From Struthidea cinerea (taxonomy: Eukaryota > Chordata > Aves > Passeriformes > Corcoracidae), in assembly GCA_013397865.1 (NCBI GenBank), contig VZTI01001285.1:130383-194382 (forward strand): a stretch of 64,000 nt of DNA, read 5' to 3'. The notes under the pieces were generated by a model. It searched no databases. It was not told the DNA's origin and was given only the letters and a program-made list of their open reading frames with translations. Positions within the stretch are counted from its first letter, which is position 1; every line of letters begins with the position of its first letter. Shown in pieces: positions 48,496-61,400 of this stretch. A program made the translations under genes and the position numbers.

Positions 48496-50536
48496 TAGTT
48501 TGTGTTTTTGTTTGCTTGCTCGCCCACTTCTGTAGGAAAATTTTATATGGGACAAAAATGTAGGGTTCTAATGTCGTTTTTCAGACTCCATCTCAGGTCT
48601 TACAAACTGATGGCAGTCTGCAGAACACACATTAAGAAACACTGATAAATGTCAGCTGCTTGAGAATAAGAGATTCTCTTATCTTCAGAAAGGACTTAAG
48701 AAATAATTTCATGTGTATGTAGCCTGGAACATGGGGTGAAAAACTTGTGGTGTCTTCTAATAATAAAAGATGTCCTAAGAGATGGCAAGTGTCCAATAGC
48801 AAGCACGATCAGTTCATGACTTAGGCTGCAGTGTCATTGCAGTGTCAGATAAGACAGAACAGGTGACTACTCCCACCAGAAATATGCTAACAAAGTAGAA
48901 AAAGTCATCTTCTACCCAGGTCACCTCATCAGCATGTGACAGGTCCATGCAGTGTCCCCAGAGGATGTGCTTGCAGAACACAGTTCAAGGAACTCTATCA
49001 GCTTACGTGTCTGCTCAAATACAAGGAGTAAAAAGGTGAGGCAGTTATAAGCAAAATAAAGGAGGAAGACAATCCTTGGTAAATGGAGAGATAGGAAGTA
49101 CATTCTCTAGCAGTGGTTATGTTTTATTCTGAAATTATGTTTCATCCTTGACACAGTATTCTGTTTGCGTGGCAAAGAGAAGATGGTCCACAAAAACCTT
49201 TTGGAGTTATCGAAGTCTTTCTTCCCAATAGGCTATTTTCTTCAAAAACTTTCTGCTTATCACCATCTAGTCTACTATAAAAGTATATATTTCTTTTTCA
49301 GAGCAATTTTATGAGTTCCAGAAATAAGGGGAAAAGATACTGCACTGAATTTCTCCTTTTACAATTTTCAGATGTTCAACACTCAAAAGAGCTGTTTAGT
49401 GCCTCCATATCTTCTGCTCATCTGGGACAAAAGGAAATCACACCAAATGACACTTGTTCTTTTGCTGGAAAAAATAACTCATTTTTGCTGAAAATGTGCT
49501 GCATCTGGCCCTCTGATACAAGAGCAGTATACAAAGGAAGGGGATTGTTTTGGCTGAAAATGTCTGGAGTTTCCACCTTCTAGAGTCAAATCCGCTCCAT
49601 GCCATTGCTTACCAGATTTTCTGCTAATCATGTATTTTCTTTGATTCCCTTAAGCATGGATAGCTTTGCATAATTCTGTGTGAGTCATTGTATGAGACAC
49701 ATATCCATATTAAAAATTTAGAACATGACCTTCAACATCTGATTTCAAGACATAGCCTTGAAGGGTGTCATTACTGACGATCTTGTCAAATCTTTTTGTG
49801 AATACTCACCAGAAATTTGCTGAGATTTCTGACACAAAAAAACCCATCTTACACGGGAGTATCCACTTCTCACAGTAGCTGTTCTTACAATACTTTGAAA
49901 ATGAAGCACTCAAGGTAAATAATCTTCTTGAGAGATAGGCTGCCCTGAATTGTCTTGCATTAGCCACAGAGTAAGAGACCATGCAGCAGCTATGACTGTA
50001 ATAGGGCAGTGCCCTGGCTCTAAAAATGAGTGTTATCCACCCAGATTCTCCAGTCCTATCACACTCTCTAGAATCCCATCAAAAACACAAGTCTTGTGGT
50101 TTTCAAGGATTTTCATGTGAAAAGAGATACACAACAGTTTGGCAGCGCATTCTGCAGTAAAATATTTGTTCCATAAAGACAAAAAGAATAAGCAAGCACA
50201 CACCATTCAGAAAATAAATACCTTAAAGAACATGAAGTCTATATATCTGGCTTTATTATCTTCCTGTAAGTCTATCTATTGTGGCATTTCAATCATCTTG
50301 CAGTAACTCTCCTCAGCTAGAGAAAATAACCAAAAGTTAAGACCAGACTCCCTAGTTTACACAAAAACCCACACATTACTGTCAGTGTCTGAATAACATG
50401 ACAGAATAACAAACACCAATAATGATCAAAATCTAAAGGCAGATTTCCAAGTCACATTCTCCTTATGCCTGTGTTTAAGGTCCTCTCTAACAAAAGCCAT
50501 TCTCTTCTCTGCTGTTTATCTGGTTGCCTCAGCTCA

Positions 50537-50558
50537 AGTTTGACCCCAAGGTCAAACT
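50537..50558. promoter_or_regulatory. Inverted repeat with nuclear-receptor half-sites
   Basis: AGTTTGACC (50537-50545), a 4-base spacer CCAA, and the exact complement GGTCAAACT (50550-50558). The centre contains CCAAGGTCA, which fits the extended half-site YCAAGGTCA used by NR5A (SF-1/LRH-1) and ERR-type receptors, opposite a TGACCC half-site. Motif match only. Confidence 0.35.
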
Positions 50559-51836
50559 GATGCCACAGTTCAGAATGTATTCCCACTAGTTACATCCACA
50601 AAAAACCACTTATTCAAAACATATGCACATATAGACAGAACTGCCCACCCAGACCAGCAACAGCAGTGAACCTGACTCAAAATGACAAATGATGATTGAT
50701 TGTCCTTCAACTGATGAACTTAGAGGAAAAACAGGTCTAGATACATGGGTAGTTATTTTGGCATGCAATGTGTGCTGTATATTACTTATTAAAAGGGAGA
50801 CACCAATTTCTATAATTTTCTAATTCAGACATTATCTCTAGTTGCAAAAAGAGATTACAATCTTAGTCTCTTTTGGAAAAAGAGAGTTTCTTTTTAATTT
50901 TTATTTATAGCCTTGTTGAGTATAAGAGGGGACTTCTCAATTTGCTAAGGTACTTTGTTTATTACAGATTTTGTTTTCTTTACAAATAATGCTTTCAAGC
51001 CTGTATCTAGCATTTCAGTTTTGTAAAACCATGGATACCAGAAAGCTCCTCCTCTTCCAAGAAGTTACTTGCCATCCTTTCTTTCTTTTATTCTAATAAA
51101 TGTGCAGATAATTCATAAATTTTGTCACAGCTGCTATTCTTATTAATAACATAGGCCGCTTAATAAGAAAAATCTATAATTAGTGTTTATTGCATCATAA
51201 CTATTGGAATACAAACTGTCAGATTCATTCTTCATGAATGTCATTGACTGGAAAAGAAGATTTGCGGAGATCATGGTATTGTTCAGCTATCACAGTTATA
51301 AAAAAGGACCCGAACAGTTTGAGTGTAGAATTCTCAAGACTGAAAAGACTTTACTATAACTACAAAAATTTCCACCTGATCAGAGTCCACGGTATTGACT
51401 TCCATCATTTAATTTATCATACTTTGCTGAAGTAGTGATATAATGGGAGTTCATTGGATCTCATATCCTCTCAGAGGCAGCTTTCAATAGCTGTTTATTA
51501 TTATGTAAACACAGACTCAACTCTCCTCATTAGTGATGGCAGTACCTGAAAAGATTTGGGTTCAATTGCGATTAGGATTCAAAATCAACTGTTAATCCTA
51601 ATTGCTTGAAACTTTAAACTGGAAGGAAACGTAATGTGAAAGATTGCTCATGGTGAGATTTTTCACACTTCTGCTTCTGTCCATGGCCAAAATTAACATT
51701 AAAACAGCTTTTCTCATAGTATTTTGGCACTTCCATCTCTGATCACAGGCAAAACACTAAAAGTAATTTTTGAAACAAGTTGCAGAATCTTAAATAACAT
51801 TTGGCTCTAGCAAAAGAATAGAAATGTAAGGCTTTG

Positions 51837-51916
51837 TCTTTCTTTTTCTTTTCTTTCTTATCTCCATCTTTTTCTTTCCCTTTCTTTCCTGCTTTTTCTT
51901 TTTCTCTCTGTCCCTC
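51837..51916. repeat. Pyrimidine-rich low-complexity tract
   Basis: About 80 bases of TTTCTT/CTTTC units with few purines. The lysine-rich frame on the opposite strand (51743-51946) is an artefact of this composition. Confidence 0.85.
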
Positions 51917-54397
51917 CATGCCCCAAGATCCTTTAACCCTTTTCAAGGTATTTTAAATGCTGCTATTACCATAAAGCTCAGTTCATCAAGGTGCCGAAGT
52001 AAGTACCTGAGATTCAATATGTAAATGATCTCATTGACTTTAAAGAAATATTAATATCCTTAAAGGAAATGTGCCCTACTGAACTGGGCCTTATTTTGGC
52101 TATGCAATGAAATCTGTTAATAGAATTAATCTTTTTTAACTATTGGTCTGGTAGCAAATATCCCAAGTGCTAGTGTCATTTGGCTAGCCTAGCACCTACC
52201 TAAGTTACTTTTTTGCCCTAGAGATCTAGTAAGGCTTCTTGTGCCTCCAGTCTGGAAAATTTTTTTGTTTTGGTCACATCTTTGTAGGAAGAGGAAATTA
52301 AGGCCTCATTGTTACACACTACAAGAATTTACTGAGCGCACGTAAACACTGGTGAAAGCTTGTATGAAATTTCTCCAAGTGCCTCCAGGCAAAGTTTGCA
52401 AGGCTACTTCTAGTAGGATAATTGTGTGGTCTAAAACAGTTAGTCTGATTTTGCCTGGAGCAGCACGGGGGACATTCATATAAACTGCTCTGCCAGAGCA
52501 ATGGTGGAGTCAGTAACTTCTAGGAGGAGGGCAGCTGAGGACAGAGATTTCTACAAACCAGCACATTTGGAATTGGAAGAAGATATCTGTCCACATCCCT
52601 TATTTCACTTTTCTAAAATGACAAGTCTAGGTGTTCTCGCCTCAAAAGGATACAGCAAGAATACATTAAGAAGATAAAATTCTGTGACACTGTGGAAGCA
52701 ACATGGATACCCAAGATAGTGCACGATTTTAATTATACTCTCCAAAACTATTAACATGTAAGTGTACAATGTAGGAAGTCCTAATATGCTCTAAAAATCT
52801 TTTTTGAAATGCAGTATTTAAAAATAAAATACAAAAACACTGTAAATCTCTGCAAAAATTTTCTGACAAAATGTTTTTTATTAGAGTATAGTAACTTGTG
52901 GAAAAAAGTATCAGACTGACAGTTCTGGAAATGTCTCTGTCTGTCCACAAAAAATGTACTGCACAGGGAGAAGGAATAAAAGCTTCAACAGCAATGTTCC
53001 TAAGCTCTGATCTGAAGGGACTACCATCAGCCCATTATAGTGCTTGGCTGGTGACAAGGGTGCCAATTAGTACTGCCAAGTGCAATGATGGCTTTTCTGA
53101 TGTGGATGCCTCACTGCTGGAAACTGGAATCATGAAACTCATTTCCAATAGCCCTATGAAGAGCCATCAGATGGTAACAACTTTTAGTCACAGACTTAGA
53201 CTGGCATTGTACTGACAATGCAGAAATAAAAAAACTACATCATATTACCAATCCCAGAGCAATCCAGCTACCCCTCCATTGTATTTCTAGGAAAGATAGA
53301 CCTTACAGAGATTCACTGAGAAATCATAAAAAAGAATGACTGAAACTCTTTCTTTCTTTTTCAGATCACCCTGTTCAATCCTCATTTTAATTAGCCTTAA
53401 ATACTTATAAATACTGTGTAGGTGTAATGAAGGGTAAAGAATGGTAGAGACACACTGAAATATGAATTCTTTCATTTCCATCTTAGCATTTATTTTCATG
53501 TGATTTAAAGGTATTATTGTAACACCCTTCTGATGGGCAATAGCGTGAAAAAAATGGTGACTTTAATCCAGTTTTTAAGCAAATCATCACAGCCCCCAAA
53601 CCACATTATCAACGTGCAATTTCCTCCCTCACAGGCTGGCCAGGGACAGTAAGTCTTTAAGAACAAACTGTTCTCCAGACATGGAGTCACTCATAATTGG
53701 AGTGAAAAACTGTCAAGGGCCACCAACCTTCCAATGTTGTATCACACCATTTACAGCTATGTTTTACCATATTTCTTAGTAGAAGAATTTATTTGGCTAC
53801 ACTAAAAAGATTTTCACTGAGATAAATTACCTTCTGTATGAAGCTATGTATGCATATATATCTACATAAGTGTGTGTATTTGTGGGTTTTTTATAGGCAT
53901 ATGAGACAGAGATACAATCTTTTGTTAAATTCATATATATAGACATATGTAAACTTTAGAGATACTCCAAATTGGGAGTGATTTCATATGTGTGTTCCCA
54001 TTATTTCAGATGAAGGTGACCATTCATGCATTTTAACAGGAGTATAACTTGGCAGAATAACACCTTGAACCATCTTTTGCTTGTTTTAAACATGTCCCTG
54101 TCACATTAATACACATAATGAGCAATAGTGAAAAATGCTGTGTGTAATTGTTTTTTTTAATTCTTCCCTGACTACTATTAATCAGATTTTTTTTTTTTTT
54201 TAACAGATAAGCCCTATTATTTGAAACCAGTCTGCATTTACAAAGGTTGTTTTTTCCTTGGGTATAACAAATTGCATTACGAAGAACATCTGTTTATCAT
54301 TGTACATTACTTTCAGATGTCTCAAGTAAATGAATACTCAAAATGTACTCACCTAAAGTAAGGAAAGGTTTCTAGGTCACAGTGCTTTAGGAACATA

Positions 54398-55825
54398 AAT
54401 CATAGAATTGTTTAGTTTGGAAAAGACCTTTAAGATCACTGAGCTCAACAATTAACCCAACACTGCCAGGTCTACCACTAAACCATCGACACATCTTTTA
54501 AATATCTCGAAGTGATGGTGACAACCACTTCCCTGGGCAGAATGTTCCAATGCCTGACATCTTTTTCCATTAAGAATTTTTTTTCTAATATCCGGTTTAA
54601 ACCTCCCCTGGCACCACTTGAGGCTATTTCCTCTCATTCTATAGCTTGTTACCTGGGAAAAGACAACATCCCCACCTTGCTACAATCTCTTTTCAGGTAG
54701 TTGTAGAGAGTGATAAGGTCTTCCCTGACAGACAGAGGACAATCACTGCCCTAACCCCATTGGTTATACTATTGCTGATACAAGCCATAATGCCATTGGC
54801 TTTCTTGGCCAACTGGGCACACACTGGCTCGTGTTCAGTTGCTGCTGACCAGCACCCCCAGGTCCTTTCCTGCCAGGCGCTTTCCAACCACTCTGTCCCA
54901 GCCTGCATCTCTGCCTGGGGTTGTTGTGACCCAAGTGCAGGACCTGGCACTTTACCTTGTTGAACCTCATACAGTAGGCCTCAGCCCATCAATCCAGGCT
55001 GTCCAGATTTCTTCCTACCCTCCAGCAGATCAACATTCTCATCCAGGTTGGTGTCACTGGCAAACTGACTGAGGGTGCCCTCGATCCCCTCAAGATATAA
55101 AGCAGGACTGGCCCCAATACTGAGTCCTCAGGAGCCCCACTAGTGACTGTCCACCAGCTGGATGTGATTCTACTTCCCACCACTCTGGGCCCAGCCATTC
55201 AGACAGCTTTTTACCCAGTGAACAGTGCATGAACAGACTGTTTTCTCCAGGAAAATGCTGTGGGAAATGGTGTAAAAGCCTTCAGTAAAGTCCAGGTAGA
55301 CAAGATCCACAGTCTTTCTCTCACCCACCAAGACTGTCACCTTGCCACAGAAGATCAGGTTGACCAGGCAGGACTTTGTCTTTCAGAAACTCAGGCTGTC
55401 TGGGCATGGTCCCCCAGTAGCCCTGTACATGTTGCATGATGACACTCAAGGTGATCTGCTCCTTGACCTTCCCCAGCACCAAGGTCAGGCTGACAGGCTT
55501 GCATCCCTTTTCATAGATGGGCATCACACTGGCTAAACTCCAGCCCCCTGTTAACAAGGACTGATGGTAAAAGAAGGAGAGAGGCCTGCTGGTCTCTTCC
55601 ACCAGCTCCCTCAGTACCATTGGGTGAATCCCGTCTGGCTCCATAGGCTAGTTTGTGTCTAGGTGGCAGCCACTGACCATTTCCCCCTGAATCATGGAGC
55701 TTCATTCTGCTCCCTGTCCCTGTCTTCCAGCTCAGGGGCTGGGCACCTGAAGAACAACTGGTCTTACTGTTAAAGACTGAAGCAAAGAAGGCATTAAGTA
55801 CCTCCGCCTTTTCCCCAGCCTTTGA
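54398..55825 (-). mobile_element. Long 5'-truncated CR1 LINE with ORF2 remnant
   Basis: From the CR1 3' terminus (AATCATAGAATTG on the plus strand) the minus-strand element extends through the UTR and about 1 kb of decayed ORF2, ending near 55825 just upstream of the reverse-transcriptase domain. By comparison with the remembered consensus it lacks roughly 230 bases in the UTR near 54728 and has several 10-25-base deletions in the coding part. It is the longest transposon in the window and clearly non-functional. CR1 encodes an endonuclease/reverse transcriptase that copies its own RNA into the genome; only the RT end remains here. Confidence 0.95.
54965..55815 (-). pseudogene. Decayed CR1 reverse-transcriptase (ORF2) fragment
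   Basis: CR1 RT landmarks appear in order on the minus strand: AEVLNAFFASVFN (about 55807-55769), EPDGIHP followed by VLREL (55641 downward), KPVSLT...GKVKEQ, FYTISHSIFLEK where FDTVSH-type residues are expected, SGAPEDSVLGP (55141-55109) for SGVPQGSVLGP, and FASD (55064-55053) at the FADD catalytic box. The landmarks EPDGIHP, SGAPEDSVLGP and FASD lie in three different reading frames, and the first aspartate of the catalytic pair is replaced by serine, so no active enzyme can be encoded. Only the fingers and palm are represented; the endonuclease is missing through 5' truncation. Confidence 0.9.
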
Positions 55826-58218
55826 AATACAAGCAGCTGAAAATAAAAAATGTTCATGACCAGGAATTTAGAAATAAAAGAGGGAAGAGCACATTTTCCA
55901 ACAACTCAGTCTGTCAGACAATTTCTGGAAGTCAGACAATTACCATTTGGTTGTACAATAAAGCCCACAGATGAATAAGTGTATTCATTAGAGCAATTTC
56001 ACTGCTGCCCTGGCATGCAACCTGATCCTGAGATTCTCATAACTGATAGGACAAATACTGTTAAATTACACTCCACTCAAAGCCTCTAAGCCATCAAAGC
56101 CTTTTTTTTGCAACAAACAAGCACAAAAAAAGATCAAAAAGTATTTGTACTTGCTGAAAAATGCACCATTCCCTTTTTTTGACCAAATACATACTTTATC
56201 AAAGAATGAATCAACTCAGCATTCAGGTTTACAATCACTCTAGGAAACACTCTTTTCAGTATTAGCTCCTGGTTCACAATCAAACCCACACAACACATTT
56301 TTGAGCCTAAAAGGTCTCCACTGATGAATTTTGTTTATGTGGAGCTCAAATGCAAAACCAAGGTCCATAAGATACCAATGGAAAGTCTAACAGAGAAAAG
56401 TTAAAGTGAGGAGAAGAAATCATGATCTCTGAGGACAAATCCACTGCTCTTCCCTAGGCAGAACAGGTTCTGAATCCTAACACCATAGCAATTTAGGTTT
56501 TGGGCTGGTACCTGTGGTGAAGTGTGTTCTAATCTGCCCTGTTGTACTCTATTATTCTATCACAGAGTGATTTTTTTTTGGTTTTGTGGAATGAATCACA
56601 TTGGCCGTCAGAATTCCACCCCCAATCAATCCAAGCTGTAAAGGAAATGGGATGTTTAATATTTATACCTCTATTACTTTTCAGGGGAGTTAAGAGAATC
56701 AAAATAAGAAGATTTCAAAAAAACATTTCTTGCACCAAATTGATTGTTAAAACAGGTTGACCTTTTAAAGAAGCAGACATATTAATAATGGGCTAGAATA
56801 CAGGACATCTTTTCCCATCTCCTCGAGTGTCTATATGCTATAAAGCAGAAGTATATGCACCACTGTTTCCCTAGTCACAGAACAATATGCAAAAACTCAA
56901 CAGACCACCAACCTTTTCAGAGTAGAAAAAACAAGTACTACTCAGAGAAGTGCTTTCTTGTGCCCATGAAGACCACCTGACCCAGAACTAGAAGCCACAG
57001 CTGGCTTCAGACTTAGCAGAATCCTCTGTTTTCACTGTCAGTTTTCAAGTAGTTGAAGTCTAGGCACTTGCTTTAATTTTTACAGAAACTTTGACAAAAA
57101 TATGTAAAACTATATGCAGTTTGTGCCCAGATAAACAGAGGTCACTTTTACTGTGTTTTGGCCACTGGCATCACTCCAGCAAAATATCACACCAGAGAGC
57201 ACAAGATTCCAAACTGAAAATAAATTTTCACATATACATTTATTGTAGCATCAGAATTCATCATAGCATCAGGATTTTCCGACATTACAGTGATTTGTAA
57301 AACTGCATCAGATAAATTAAGAGATGCCATTAGAATTGTCTGTGGTTATTTAAAATATTTACAATTCACTACAGGCAAGGCTTTTTAAAATCAAGCCAAA
57401 ATGTTTTTCAGATTTTAAGATGTGGATTAAAAGGAGCTGAAAAGGAGCTGATCCACTTCTTACACTTTCATTTTTAGGAATTTTACATTTTTGGAAATGG
57501 CACTATTTTTATCTGGATAAGTAAATGCATGATATTTTATTTTTCCCCGCAGCAAAAGTCACAGCCTGAAAAGACCTGGTTTTGAAGCATATTTTTTTCT
57601 CTGTCTGATGTTTTGTCAAACTGTTTTTTTTCCTGCAGAGGGGTGTGAATGTTGCTCTCATCTAGGCACACACTTTTAGAGTGCTGTGGGTCAGGTGGAT
57701 GAAAAATTAAAATATTAAGGGCAAACCTTGAAGTACACTTAATTTGTGCAGACAAATTGGGGGTGGTGACTGCAGCTTTTCTCGCTTTCCCTTGCTGCAA
57801 ATGCACCAATATGCAAAAGAACACAGTGCAATGTTTTGGGTGCAGGACAGACAGTCTGAAATGTGTCCCCATATGTACGAGAAGTTCTTTGCAGATGTCT
57901 GAATCTTTTCTATTTACATGACAGATTGTAGAGACGCCGAAGAAGCTGTTGCTCTCATTGTGATGCAATCTTTACAACTTTCCTTTTCTTTTTCTTTTCC
58001 TGTTTTATTATTTACTTTAAAAATCCTTCATTAACACAGCTGGTTCTTCAACATTGTACCTGTACACTGCTGTGAGAAGACCCCACACCCTGCAGGGTTG
58101 TGGTTGAGGCCAAGTGGGGCTAAGAGTCTTGAGCAGATTGTTTTAGTGGCCTCTCTCATTGCAAAGCCTTATTTCTACTGTTGGGTTTACCCTTTTGTAG
58201 CACCTCTCTGAGCAAGAG
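55826..58218. other. Unique non-coding sequence
   Basis: No exon recognised. A 143-codon minus-strand frame at 57537-57968 has no recognisable domain. Small local duplications: AAAAGGAGCTG twice at about 57429-57450, and TAGCATCAG twice at about 57246-57275. Confidence 0.5.
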
Positions 58219-58297
58219 ATGTATTATTCCCATTTTGTAGAAAAGGAATTGAATCATGGGATTGCTTCCTTGCAGTTATGTAGGAAGTATGAAGCTA
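58219..58297 (-). mobile_element. MIR-like SINE relic
   Basis: ATGTATTATTCCCATTTTGT, AGAAAAGGAATTGAATCATG and GATTGCTTCCTTGCAGTTAT follow the reverse complement of MIR (ATTATTATCCCCATTTTACAG, GAGGAAACTGAGGC, TTGCCCAAGGTC). Short and diverged. Confidence 0.55.
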
Positions 58298-58724
58298 AAG
58301 AACTATTTCACCTCAAAGCTCCTGAAACTCTATCCCCATGGACATCTCTGCCCATCCAAATGTGAATGAGTTCCTTGATTCCAACCTCTCTCCTCTCCCC
58401 TTCTCCCACAAAAGATGAGACGTACAGCAGCACCTAAAAGAAAATGAGGAAAAATAGCTACAAATTGCTGGAATGGCTCAGTACTTGTGCTGGGTCCACC
58501 TATTTAACTGTGCAGTGCTCTCTCTGTCTTGTCCACTCACGCAACCATTCTGTCTTTCCCTTTTTGTGTGTTCTCCTATTTTCTATTAAACAATATTGCC
58601 GTTAAGGTTGCTACCTCCAATACATGAACAGGCTCCTGCAACAAATAGATTTTTCAACTTGAAAGAAAAAGTTTCATTCAATTTAAAGTTTCACTTCATT
58701 CCCAAGTATTTCTTGACTTTTTTG
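58298..58724. other. Unique non-coding sequence
   Basis: Nothing recognised. No gene-derived sequence is seen upstream of the poly(A) that follows. Confidence 0.5.

Positions 58725-58762
<38 letters not shown>
58725..58762 (+). repeat. 38-base poly(A)
   Basis: Thirty-eight uninterrupted A residues, then GAGGG and a T-rich stretch. A retroposed tail is possible but there is no recognisable retrocopy or SINE body upstream and no clear target duplication. Confidence 0.95.
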
Positions 58763-58766
<4 letters not shown>

Positions 58767-61336
58767 GTTTTTTGGTTTTTTTTATTCTCAAGCACTTGAT
58801 ACCAAAGGCAGGCTACTCACTTTGGAAAAAAATCAAAACAATTTACGGGACATGGTGTGTGTATATTGAGGAGGGGGCATTTTTGCTTTTCAAAATACAT
58901 CAACTGCACTTTATTTGAAGTTAGTCAGCAAATCAAGCCATAAGATGTTTCATTCAGTGAATGAACATCAGAGTAATATTGCCCAGCTCTTTCATTTCTA
59001 GCTTCCCTACCCTGCTTAGCTTTCAGATCCAAATCCAAATTGCATTTTTCTCCCAGTAGCCATCCCTCAGGAGAGCTCCCCTAATGCCTTCCTTTCAAAG
59101 ATCCTTAATGTGTAATGAGAAGGCCCTGCTCTGCCTTCTCCCCACTTAAGCAATCCTCAGCAATGCCCCAAATAAAAAGCAGAAAGAGAGCATAAGGTTA
59201 AACTCTAAATTAATAGATCAAAGGATAAGAACCCTAATTCTGAAATAAACTGACTATGGAAAAGGATTAAAATGGAGAGAGAGGATTATAGTACAATAAT
59301 TGCGACAGAAGACTGTGAGTGAATTGGATGGAAAACAGGGGGTAGGCTTTATTCTGCATTTCTGAGCAACCAAAATGAAAAGAGAATCTGAAAGATAATT
59401 AAAAATCCAAGTGGACTCAAGGAGAGAGGAGGCTGAAAACTCACAAGAAGATACTGCAATGAATTCCCTGCCGTGCCTGCCCAAGACCCATATCAGTTTC
59501 CTTTAAGGAATATATCTACTCTTGCTTTGCATTCCAGGGAGGAAGATAATAAGTGGAAGAGTGCAAGATTTCAGCTAATTTCAACTTTACTACCATCTGC
59601 CACTGAGTCTCCAGAGGAGACCAAGACTCTGAGCTATCAATGAGGAGAGGACATGAAGAATTACTTCTAAGCTGCCTATTCAGCCTCTATCAACCCTGCA
59701 ACATAACAGCCCAGTGCTGCATGTTTTGAAAATAACATGTATTTCCCCAGGCTCCTCTGGGAGGCAGAGAAAGACTTGGGATATAAACATGAACATGGCA
59801 TAACAGAATGAGTTTATAGGCAATCTATAAAGCCAAATTGAGTGGTATGTTAATAATGAAAAAGTTGATAATGGATTCCAAAGGAGTGGAGATGTGGGGA
59901 TAGTCTTGCAAGTGGACCAATATTAATTGCTGCAAAGCTTATTTATATGTTTACACAACGTAAGGGGAGCTCCTGCCAACAACATCCCTAGTGAAAACCA
60001 GAATGTGCAGATAAGACAGCTTTTAGGGAAAAATATGAACTGAGCATCTCTTCTATCTGAACCTTTATTTGAGGAACTGAGAACTGAGCACGCATCAGGG
60101 TACGAGGACTGAGTACCTACTGAGCAGTGTCATGGGAAATAACTAATGAAGTCTTGGCCATACTGAAGTCAGTGGGGTTTAGAAAGACTCCAGTAGAGCC
60201 AGAAGCTTGATCTTTGCCTCATTGATTTAATATGCCACGTTACACTACTGCAGCATTGCATGGTTTTTATCATTATAATCCTACAGGAAGTGCTGGTAAA
60301 GAGAGAAGTCTCCTTGTTTATTTAGTTAGTTAGTAAGAGCTTTAACTGAGATTTTCACAGGCCATCATATCCCAACAAAAAAAAAAAAAAAAATTAAAAA
60401 ATTGGGTATCTGAATCCCATGACTGTCTTTGAGAAAAAGAAAAAAAACAAACCCAAACCAAATGCAACATTCCTTACCTCCCCCAAACCCTTCAGTTTTA
60501 GGTTTCTTAGCAGTCATCTGCATTCTTGATGTTTATTCCTTAGAAAAACTATAATCCTCTGGCATGTTTGAATATGTACACTATGGGCACAATGATGTCT
60601 CAGGCAGTGTTGTCACTTTAGTTGATGCAGGCACTAATAAAAATATATACAATATTGTACTTTGATGCAAACTTTGTTCGCAATAAAAAAAGAGGAAAAG
60701 GTAACACTCCTAATATGTCTATTAAATACAGGCAGACTTTCTATCAACTTGCACAACGTTATAAAGGGGAAGCATTGTGTTATACTTTAATTTTCAAGCC
60801 TCATATTATTTAATCAGTAACCATAATTTTCATTCAAATAATGTGTATATAAAAACCATGATTTCCCATTTCTTATCATCTTTAATAAATGGAAAAACCG
60901 TTTCCTTGCCCCCAAAGAGTAATCAACACTGTGTTAATAAGCTCAGGCCTGGGAACACTTTTTCAATAAGGAAAACATTACACATTATAAAATCAATAAT
61001 GCTGCCTGACAAATGAGGTTGTGCATAAATTTTTGACATGAAATCATACACTGAAGTCTACATTTAAATTTGGCAATGCTTTCAAAAGTCTCACGCTTTA
61101 TGATAGCTGTTCTAGAGAGTGAGATATACTGAAACTAATCACATAATTTAAAGGATACATTTGCTCTACTACAGCAATAAAAATACATTACATCATGATA
61201 AAAGCCATCCTGATTCAACCTGCAGAGGAAATTTGTGAACACCGTGATGGGCTGAACCCCATGTGGGACCAACTGGCTGCTGTTTATAAACCATGTAAAT
61301 AAAAAATTTAGCACCATTCTAGCAGTCTTCATTTTC
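58763..61336. other. Unique non-coding sequence
   Basis: No exon recognised. A 17-base A-run lies at 60377-60393, and 60150-60195 resembles an ancient amniote repeat (listed separately). Confidence 0.5.
60150..60195. repeat. Ancient amniote-type interspersed repeat fragment
   Basis: TTGGCCATACTGAAGTCAGT, GGGGTTTAGAAAGACTCC and AGTAGAGCCAG resemble the 'CACTGAAGTCAATGGGAGTCTTTCCATTGACTTC' type of old repeat common in reptile genomes. Family not named; short match. Confidence 0.35.
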
Positions 61337-61400
61337 ACAGTGCTCCATAAATATTAACTAATTGATCCTCAGGACAGCTGGGATATAGCCGAGAATTGGA
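61337..61400 (-). mobile_element. MIR-like SINE relic
   Basis: CAGTGCTCCATAAATATTAA, CTAATTGATCCTCAGGACAG and CTGGGATATAGCCGAGAATT follow the reverse complement of the MIR 3' part (GCGCTTTACA...ATTAACTCATTTAATCCTCACAACA). Short and diverged. Confidence 0.5.

Larger units (their letters stand above)
47188..54397. other. Unique non-coding sequence, 7.2 kb
   Basis: No exon or clear transposon. Low-complexity tracts: A-rich 48044-48076, T-run plus (ATT)n 48470-48495, pyrimidine-rich 51837-51916, poly(T) about 54187-54202. A short inverted repeat with a nuclear-receptor-like core lies at 50537-50558. Confidence 0.5.

Noticed and set aside
57537..57968. 143-codon minus-strand frame
   Set aside because: No domain, no splice or promoter context, and composition like its surroundings.
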